This document shows, piece by piece, positions 6,431 through 10,368 of a stretch of 10,368 nt of DNA. Source of the stretch: Thermoplasmatota archaeon (GTDB lineage: Bacteria > Pseudomonadota > Gammaproteobacteria > Burkholderiales > Thiobacillaceae); contig JAMCVR010000256.1 of the NCBI GenBank assembly GCA_023475455.1, positions 1 to 10,368 on the forward strand, in the 5' to 3' direction. Within the stretch, counting starts at the first letter, position 1. Every line of letters begins with the position of its first letter. The position numbers and the translations under genes were made by a program. The notes beneath the pieces were generated by a model. It was not told where the DNA came from. It ran no database searches and worked only from the letters and a program-made list of their open reading frames with translations.

Positions 6431-7180
6431 ATGCGATGGAAAGGAATGCTGCTCGCGCTGCTGCTGGCGCCGCTTGCCGGTTGCGCCGAGGCGGCGCGTT
6501 TCGACTACTACCTGCTTGCGCTGAGCGTGGCGCCGGCGTTCTGCGAGGACGAGCCGCAGCGCAAGCGGGAATTCGCGCAATGCCGGGCGCTGTCCGAGGC
6601 CGGCTTCAAGGCGATGCCACTGACGCTGCACGGCTTGTGGCCGAATCGCGCCGATCGCAAGCATCCGGCGTACTGCGGCGACGGCGAAACCGGCGGCGCA
6701 TTCTGCCGCCTGCCGCCGCTGCGGCTGCCGGCGGACACGCGCGCGCGGCTGGACCGGGCGATGCCGGCGGCGGCGGATTGCCTGGACCGCTACCAGTGGG
6801 CCAAGCACGGAAGCTGCTCGGGGCTTGCCGAAGGGGAGTATTTCGCCGCTGCGGCCGCGTTGACCGAGCGCGTCAACCGCGCGATCGGCGGCGTGATCGC
6901 GCGCCGGATGGGGCGAGAAGTCGGCCTGGACTCGCTGCGCGAAGCGCTGGCCAGGGCCGATCCGGCGCTGAAGGATGCCGTCACCTTCGACTGCCGGACG
7001 CCGCGCACGCCGGATCCGGCCAAGCGCTTTTCCATGCTGCGCGAGGTGCGGGTCTACTTCGAGCGCGATCCGGTACGCAGGACGCCTGGGCACCCGCTTG
7101 CCTACACCCGCGCCGGCGTCAGGCACTACAACTCGGGGTGTCCGCAGGGTCGGGCGTACATCGATACGCCGCTGGATTAG
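6431..7180 (+). CDS. RNase T2-family ribonuclease, predicted lipoprotein
   Basis: RNase T2 enzymes are broad-specificity endoribonucleases that cut via a 2',3'-cyclic phosphate; E. coli RNase I is the periplasmic relative. From the ATG at 6431 the product has 249 residues. A signal peptide (basic MRWK, hydrophobic 6-16) ends in the lipobox LAGC, with Cys18 as the likely lipidated residue. Ala19 at +2 predicts the outer membrane in a Gram-negative cell. CAS1 is LTLHGLWP at 64-71 (His67). CAS2 is YQWAKHGSC at 121-129 (Lys125, His126). Eight further cysteines (38, 51, 82, 92, 117, 129, 188, 237) could form four disulfides, as expected for an exported enzyme. Gln122 stands where the family usually has the catalytic Glu. 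The gene stands alone, divergent from ilvE and convergent with the DsrC-like gene. The likely role is salvage of extracellular or periplasmic RNA, which is inference. Confidence 0.92.
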   Translation: MRWKGMLLALLLAPLAGCAEAARFDYYLLALSVAPAFCEDEPQRKREFAQCRALSEAGFKAMPLTLHGLWPNRADRKHPAYCGDGETGGAFCRLPPLRLPADTRARLDRAMPAAADCLDRYQWAKHGSCSGLAEGEYFAAAAALTERVNRAIGGVIARRMGREVGLDSLREALARADPALKDAVTFDCRTPRTPDPAKRFSMLREVRVYFERDPVRRTPGHPLAYTRAGVRHYNSGCPQGRAYIDTPLD

Positions 7181-7231
7181 CGGTGCGTCGCTGCGCGCGT
7201 GGTCGGGAAGGCAATCCTCGGGCAAGACGTC

Positions 7232-7555
7232 CTACAGGTAGGCTTTGGCTTCCTCGCCCGGATTGGGCAGCCCGGCGACCCGCCACGCTTCGCGCGGACT
7301 GGGGAACAGGTGCTGCATGCAGTCGGCGCTTTGCCCGGTGAGATGGCATACATGACTGAGCGCGGTCACGGTGCCGTGCTTGGCAAATTCACGTCGCAAG
7401 GCGTGCAGCAGGCCGAGCTGCAAATCGCTCAACTCGCCCAGCCCGTCGGCCTGGGCGACGCGGTCGGCCAGGCTTTCGCTCCACATGGCCGGATCAATCA
7501 AAAAACCATCAGGGTCGAAGACGGCGGCGCTGGGGGCATCGAGGCGCGTATTCAT
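7232..7555 (-). CDS. DsrC/TusE-family protein lacking both redox cysteines
   Basis: A 107-residue protein of the DsrC/TusE sulfur-relay fold. Matching blocks are FDPDGFLIDPAMWSESLA (13-30), the helix with LLHALRREFAKHG (49-61), and the C-terminal arm LFPSPREAWRVAGLPNPG (83-100), which lines up with the LFPYGPAKQACRFAGLPKP-type end of DsrC. DsrC and TusE carry persulfide through a penultimate Cys, and DsrC has a second Cys about ten residues earlier. Here the earlier position is Trp91, the terminal arm ends EEAKAYL without Cys, and the tail is a few residues longer. Cys70 and Cys79 lie elsewhere. Cysteine-free family members have been described as regulator-like (RspA). The ATG at 7555 has AGGAG 6 nt upstream. 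It starts 98 nt after mutY; a weak TATACC at 7590-7595 might be its own -10. No dsr, tus or sox gene is nearby. Confidence 0.82.
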   Translation of the reverse strand: MNTRLDAPSAAVFDPDGFLIDPAMWSESLADRVAQADGLGELSDLQLGLLHALRREFAKHGTVTALSHVCHLTGQSADCMQHLFPSPREAWRVAGLPNPGEEAKAYL

Positions 7556-7653
7556 GACAAGCTCCTGATACGGTTGGGCTCCTAGGATAGGTATAGCACC
7601 CTGTCCGCGCTCAGCCAGGCCCGGATGCGAGAACGACTTCGGCCGGCTTTGAC

Positions 7654-8691
7654 TCAGGGACGATCGAGTTGGCTGAGCAATTTGCGGATGGGGGCGGGCA
7701 GGGCCGCATCGACTGCGTCGGCAAGGGGCAGCCATATCTGCCCGGCCGGCGTGGCGCGGCGCGGCGCGACGAGCTGGAGCCGCACCGGCCGGATATGCAG
7801 CCTGAAATGGGTGAAGCTGTGCGTGAGTTGCGGCAGGTGCTGCCGGACGAGCCCGACGTGGCCGAAACGGTCGCGGCAATGGCTGGCCGGGTCGGCATCG
7901 GGCGCGAGTTCGGGCAGGCTCCACAGTCCCCCCCAGATGCCCCGAGCCGGGCGCTTTTCCAGCATCAGTTCGCCGCGATCGAGCAGCAGCAGCATCTGCA
8001 CCTGCTTTTCGGGCAGCACTTTTCTGGGGCGCGGCGCGGGCAATTCGCCGGTTCGATGCTGCGTGTACGCGATGCAGTCGACGTTGACCGGGCAGGCTTT
8101 GCAGGCCGGCTGGCTGCGGGTGCACACGAGGGCGCCGAGGTCCATCATGCCCTGGGTATAGGTCTCGATGGCGCTGCGCGGCAGTTGCGATTCGGCCAGC
8201 TGCCACAGCGCGGTTTCGACTTTCTTGTCGCCGGGCCAGCCGGCAATCCCGCCGTGGCGCGCCAGCACCCGCTTGACGTTGCCGTCGAGAATGGCGCACG
8301 GTCGGCCGAACGCCAGAGCGGCAATGGCTGCGGCCGTGGATCGCCCGATCCCCGGCAGCTGCGCGATGGCATCGGGGCTGGCCGGAAATGTTCCGCCGTG
8401 GCGGGAAACCATGGCGTGCGCGGCGGCATGCAGGTTGCGCGCGCGGCTGTAATAGCCGAGTCCGCTCCACAGCGCGAGCACTTCGTCCTCATGCGCGGCG
8501 GCCAGAGCGGGCAGATCGGGGAAGCGCGCGATGAAGCGCACGAAGTAGGGAACGACCGTGGTGACCTGGGTCTGCTGCAGCATGATTTCCGACAGCCAGA
8601 TTCGGTAAGGGTCGCGCGTGGCTTGCCACGGCAGGCTATGGCGGCCGTGGCGCTGTTGCCAGTGGATGACGCGGGAAGCGAAGGATTTCAC
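7654..8691 (-). CDS. mutY: Adenine DNA glycosylase MutY
   Basis: MutY removes adenine mispaired with 8-oxoguanine, part of the GO repair system with MutM and MutT. From GTG at 8691 the product has 345 residues. The catalytic domain shows LPWQ (20-23), WLSEIMLQQTQV (32-43, catalytic Glu35), the helix-hairpin-helix LPGIGRSTA (112-120) and ILDGNVKRVLAR (134-145, catalytic Asp136). The 4Fe-4S cluster cysteines are at 190, 197, 200 and 206, with the exact C-x6-C-x2-C-x5-C spacing of E. coli MutY. A NUDIX-like 8-oxoG-recognition domain follows, with GIWGGLWSLPE (251-261) and HSFTHFRLHI (291-300). The start is inferred from the E. coli N-terminus. The frame stays open to a GTG at 8844, but that extension is encoded by repeats. 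The chosen GTG has no good ribosome site and lies inside a perfect 11-bp hairpin. It is downstream of the DUF1631 gene and upstream of the DsrC-like gene. Confidence 0.95.
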   Translation of the reverse strand: MKSFASRVIHWQQRHGRHSLPWQATRDPYRIWLSEIMLQQTQVTTVVPYFVRFIARFPDLPALAAAHEDEVLALWSGLGYYSRARNLHAAAHAMVSRHGGTFPASPDAIAQLPGIGRSTAAAIAALAFGRPCAILDGNVKRVLARHGGIAGWPGDKKVETALWQLAESQLPRSAIETYTQGMMDLGALVCTRSQPACKACPVNVDCIAYTQHRTGELPAPRPRKVLPEKQVQMLLLLDRGELMLEKRPARGIWGGLWSLPELAPDADPASHCRDRFGHVGLVRQHLPQLTHSFTHFRLHIRPVRLQLVAPRRATPAGQIWLPLADAVDAALPAPIRKLLSQLDRP

Positions 8692-8714
8692 CCCGGCAGG
8701 GTAGCCGGGGTGAA
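8687..8714. repeat. 11-bp perfect inverted repeat over the mutY start codon
   Basis: TTCACCCCGGC (8687-8697) and GCCGGGGTGAA (8704-8714) are exact reverse complements with a 6-nt loop (AGGGTA). The probable mutY GTG (8691-8689) lies in one arm. In mutY mRNA this would form a very stable GC-rich stem covering the start codon and the bases just before it. No T-run follows on either strand, so a terminator role is unlikely. Confidence 0.85.
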
Positions 8715-8743
8715 GGGATGAGGCAATGGGAGAGCGTGGATTG

Positions 8744-8781
8744 CCCGCAAGAGGTAGGCCGTGGTTGTACGACGCTGAAGC
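8744..8781 (+). repeat. 38-bp direct repeat, copy 1
   Basis: Runs from CCCGCAAGAGGTAGG through GTGGTTGT to GACGCTGAAGC. It matches copy 2 at 37 of 38 positions (C8770 against A8877), with an offset of 107 bp. The GTAG head is at 8754-8757. Confidence 0.9.
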
Positions 8782-8845
8782 CCTAAAGGACTCCGATCCA
8801 CTACGCGCTGAAACGCGTGGGGAATCGTATGCGTCAACAACCACG
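8760..8845. repeat. Expanded REP-like palindrome with nested insert
   Basis: The outer arms CGTGGTTGT-ac-GACGC (8760-8775) and GCGTC-a-ACAACCACG (8831-8845) are the same as in the compact unit at 8867-8901. The 4-nt loop is replaced by 55 nt (8776-8830). That interior contains its own hairpin: ACGCG (8803-8807) pairs with CGCGT (8814-8818) around CTGAAA, extended outward by imperfect CGAT/ATCG and CC/GG pairing. It looks like a palindrome inside a palindrome. Confidence 0.75.
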
Positions 8846-8850
8846 CTCCA

Positions 8851-8888
8851 CCCGCAAGAGGTAGGCCGTGGTTGTAAGACGCTGAAGC
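8851..8888 (+). repeat. 38-bp direct repeat, copy 2
   Basis: Second copy of the unit beginning CCCGCAAGAGGTAGG, with one mismatch to copy 1; the GTAG head is at 8861-8864. A second direct repeat, GCGTCAACAACCACGCTC, is identical at 8831-8848 and 8887-8904 and forms the right arms of both palindromes. Confidence 0.9.
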
Positions 8889-8901
8889 GTCAACAACCAC
8901 G
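8867..8901. repeat. Compact REP-like palindrome
   Basis: CGTGGTTGT (8867-8875) pairs with ACAACCACG (8893-8901). After a small internal loop, GACGC (8878-8882) pairs with GCGTC (8887-8891) around a TGAA loop, giving 14 base pairs in total. It begins 4 nt past the DUF1631 stop codon in the direction of that gene's transcription. It could act as a 3'-end stabiliser or attenuator; there is no T-tract for intrinsic termination. Confidence 0.8.
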
Positions 8902-8904
8902 CTC

Positions 8905-10368
8905 TCAGGCGTGGGCGAGTTTCTGGCGGAACAGGTTCATCAGCTTGCCGAATGCCGACTCGGTAATGGATTTGCGTTCGACCAGGACCGCTTCGCCGCG
9001 GCGCAGCTTGTCGGCCAGGCGATTCAGGCCGATGGAGAAGCTGTTCATGCCGTCCTGGTCCGAGAACAGGTAGGTATTCTTGATGTTGCTGGCCCAGCCC
9101 AGCCGTGCCCAGCGGAAGGTGCCGTCGTCGTAGTGGAATTCCACCCAGTCGCCCTTGTTCAGGGCGCGGGCGCGCTGGGTGAACTCGTCTTCGACTTCGG
9201 GGACGGTGGGGCCGGCTGCGGATGCGGTCGCCTCGGCAGTCTCGGCTGCCGGAGCGGCCGCGCATTCCTCGATTTCTTCGGGCGAGATATCGGGCAGCGG
9301 TACCGGTTGGGCGTTGGGGCGCACCGCGTTGGCGTGCAGAATGACCAGGGTGGCAAAGAAACGGTCGGAGAGCTTTTGCGGCAGATCGATTTCGGCCACG
9401 CCTTCGCGCAGCCGCTTCAGCAATCCGGGCAGGATGCGCACCAGCATCAGCCGCGCGTCCATGTCGGCCTTGGGCTGCACGCTCCAGACCAGTTCGCGCA
9501 TGGTTTCGACATGGCTGTTGAAATGCGCGCCCTGTTCGCCTTCATTGGCATAGTCCAGGGTGAGCAACTGGGCCCAGTCGCGCCGCAGAAACTCGCGGAC
9601 GGTGCCCTCTACCGGCTGATCCTTGAGCGCGCGATTGATGAAGTCATGCACGATCACCGGCGCGAGCTCGGCACGCTCGGCCTGTTTGATCTGGGCGATG
9701 TCCCGTTGCAGGCTGGCGACTACCGTCTCCTCCAGCGTTTCTTCCAGGATGGCGCCCATCGACTCCAACTCCGCGGCGGCGGAATCGAATACGGCGATGT
9801 CCTTCTCGAAACTGTCGAGCACCCGGCTGACTATCTGCGAAATCGTCTCCAACCGGGCGTTGCCCGCCTCGTTGTCGGGCAGATGGACGGACAGCGTGGC
9901 GATCGCATCCAGCATGCGGCGGACCGGGTGGTTCGATTGCGAGAAGAAGTTGCGGTCCAGCATCGCGGCTTTCAATACCGGGATCTGCAGGCGTGCGATT
10001 TGTGCCTTGAGTCGATCGGGGATGCCCGCCTCGTCGAACACCACGTCGAACAGCATGGCGACCGCGTCCACCAGAACCGCGTCGAGCGGACTGGCTGCCT
10101 GCATCACCGGGCTCTGTTGAAGGCTGCGCAACACATTGTGGACAGTCGCGGCTTCCAGCAGGGGGAGTTCGAAGCGCACGCCGCCAGGCAGCATCATGGC
10201 GCCGGATTGCAACTGACCGAGCGAATCGAGCAGGCTGAATCCGGCCAGCCCTGCCGGCGCGCCACCGCCCGTCCCGCTGCCATGCGCCAGTTGCTCGAAC
10301 AGCTTGAACATGTCGTTGCCGGATTGTCCTGCCATGGCAGGGGCGGGGCCGGCTGCCGCTGCGCCGTG
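8905..10368 (-). CDS. DUF1631 family protein, N-terminal part beyond the window
   Basis: The frame is open from the window edge to a TGA at 8905-8907, giving 487 visible residues. An ATG at 10335 exists, but the frame continues upstream without a stop and DUF1631 proteins are usually much longer (about 700-800 residues), so the gene very probably starts beyond 10368. Numbered from that ATG, the family signature lies at 89-145: VDAVAMLFDVVFDEAG, then LQIPVLKAAMLD and FFSQSNHPVRRMLDAIA. A mostly helical region follows to about 345, then an Ala/Glu-rich linker (about 351-385). A small C-terminal beta domain follows (391-455, nt about 8971-9165) with GDWVEFHYDDGT and ARLGWASNIKNTYLFSD, resembling a PilZ-like barrel. 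The function of the family is unknown. It lies upstream of mutY on the same strand, separated by the palindromic block. The assignment rests on recognising the family motifs. Confidence 0.85.
   Translation of the reverse strand, partial: HGAAAAGPAPAMAGQSGNDMFKLFEQLAHGSGTGGGAPAGLAGFSLLDSLGQLQSGAMMLPGGVRFELPLLEAATVHNVLRSLQQSPVMQAASPLDAVLVDAVAMLFDVVFDEAGIPDRLKAQIARLQIPVLKAAMLDRNFFSQSNHPVRRMLDAIATLSVHLPDNEAGNARLETISQIVSRVLDSFEKDIAVFDSAAAELESMGAILEETLEETVVASLQRDIAQIKQAERAELAPVIVHDFINRALKDQPVEGTVREFLRRDWAQLLTLDYANEGEQGAHFNSHVETMRELVWSVQPKADMDARLMLVRILPGLLKRLREGVAEIDLPQKLSDRFFATLVILHANAVRPNAQPVPLPDISPEEIEECAAAPAAETAEATASAAGPTVPEVEDEFTQRARALNKGDWVEFHYDDGTFRWARLGWASNIKNTYLFSDQDGMNSFSIGLNRLADKLRRGEAVLVERKSITESAFGKLMNLFRQKLAHA

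Larger units (their letters stand above)
8730..8906. repeat. 177-bp palindrome cluster bounded by 10-bp inverted repeats (REP/MITE-like)
   Basis: The ends GAGAGCGTGG (8730-8739) and CCACGCTCTC (8897-8906) are perfect reverse complements. Between them are two copies of a directly repeated unit, each carrying a GTAG-headed palindrome; the right TIR is the outer edge of the second palindrome. The block fills most of the 213-nt spacer between the DUF1631 gene and mutY and overlaps two bases of the DUF1631 stop codon. No convincing target-site duplication flanks it and it contains no transposase. It could be a cluster of REP sequences mobilised by a RAYT transposase elsewhere in the genome, or a MITE-like element. 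The family name is inference; the repeats are seen directly. Confidence 0.7.

Noticed and set aside
5215..6432. A 405-residue minus-strand frame that would fuse an unknown domain to the zf-CHCC protein
   Set aside because: The part beyond 5418 is an out-of-phase reading of ilvE; the ATG at 5418 with its GAGGG site gives the normal stand-alone protein.
7580..7587. 8-bp palindrome TCCTAGGA upstream of the DsrC-like gene as an operator
   Set aside because: Too short and single; no known regulator site matches it and chance occurrence is likely.
7590..7618. Sigma-70 promoter for the DsrC-like gene (TATACC with an upstream hexamer)
   Set aside because: The hexamer at 16-18 nt spacing (TGGCTG or CTGGCT) is a poor -35, so it is only mentioned in the gene entry.
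7669..8721. A 350-residue plus-strand open frame antisense to mutY
   Set aside because: MutY on the other strand has every catalytic and iron-sulfur residue in place; this frame has no recognisable features.
8744..8888. Possible two-repeat CRISPR array
   Set aside because: Only two repeats, a 69-nt gap that itself forms the rest of a palindrome, and the repeat is part of a larger inverted structure. No cas gene is present.
8688..8900. A 70-residue minus-strand open frame in the repeat block and the N-terminal extension of mutY to 8844
   Set aside because: Both are translations of the repeats (the same SASYNHGLPLAG-type peptide appears in both), and MutY homologues start near 8691.
8760..8904. 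Possible integron attC sites or retron msr/msd
   Set aside because: No RYYYAAC/GTTRRRY core pair of attC, and no integrase or reverse transcriptase gene in the window.

Overview
The window is GC-rich chromosomal DNA with dense gene packing and very little spacer. Gene content and family resemblance (an IlvE of the form usual in beta-proteobacteria followed by a CHCC zinc-finger gene, a DUF1631 protein, and a DsrC-like protein) suggest a beta-proteobacterium, possibly from the Rhodocyclales/Nitrosomonadales/Hydrogenophilales range. That placement is inference from remembered family patterns, not from a search.

Layout: (1) 1-1084, plus strand: the 3' part of a sialidase-like (BNR/Asp-box) beta-propeller gene, cut by the window edge and convergent with corA. 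(2) 1095-5127, minus strand: in transcription order an NTF2/SnoaL-like protein, a YheT-type alpha/beta hydrolase, a phosphomannomutase/phosphoglucomutase, then after a 229-bp gap a CorA Mg2+/Co2+ channel. The first three are separated by 7 and 32 nt and look like one operon. (3) 5215-6353, minus strand: ilvE followed 11 nt later by a 67-residue zf-CHCC protein, ending in a weak terminator-like hairpin. (4) 6431-7180, plus strand: a secreted, probably lipid-anchored RNase T2, divergent from ilvE. (5) 7232-10368, minus strand: a DUF1631 protein that runs off the window edge, a 213-bp palindrome-rich spacer, mutY, and a small DsrC/TusE-family protein lacking both C-terminal redox cysteines.

Nearly all genes are housekeeping or conserved single-gene functions: sugar-phosphate interconversion for exopolysaccharide/LPS, branched-chain amino acid metabolism, magnesium uptake, and oxidised-guanine repair. 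I see no defence island, phage, transposase, CRISPR array or biosynthetic cluster.

The most unusual part is the spacer between the DUF1631 gene and mutY. It holds two copies of a REP-like palindromic unit that starts with GTAG, one of them expanded by a nested insert. Both lie inside a 177-bp block bounded by 10-bp perfect inverted repeats, and the left flank is an 11-bp perfect hairpin that buries the likely mutY start codon. A third GTAG palindrome with the same GCTGAA loop lies between corA and the mutase gene. Other points worth checking are the cysteine-free DsrC-like protein, an RNase T2 with Gln at the usual catalytic Glu position, and two genes (corA and the hydrolase) that appear to start with TTG.
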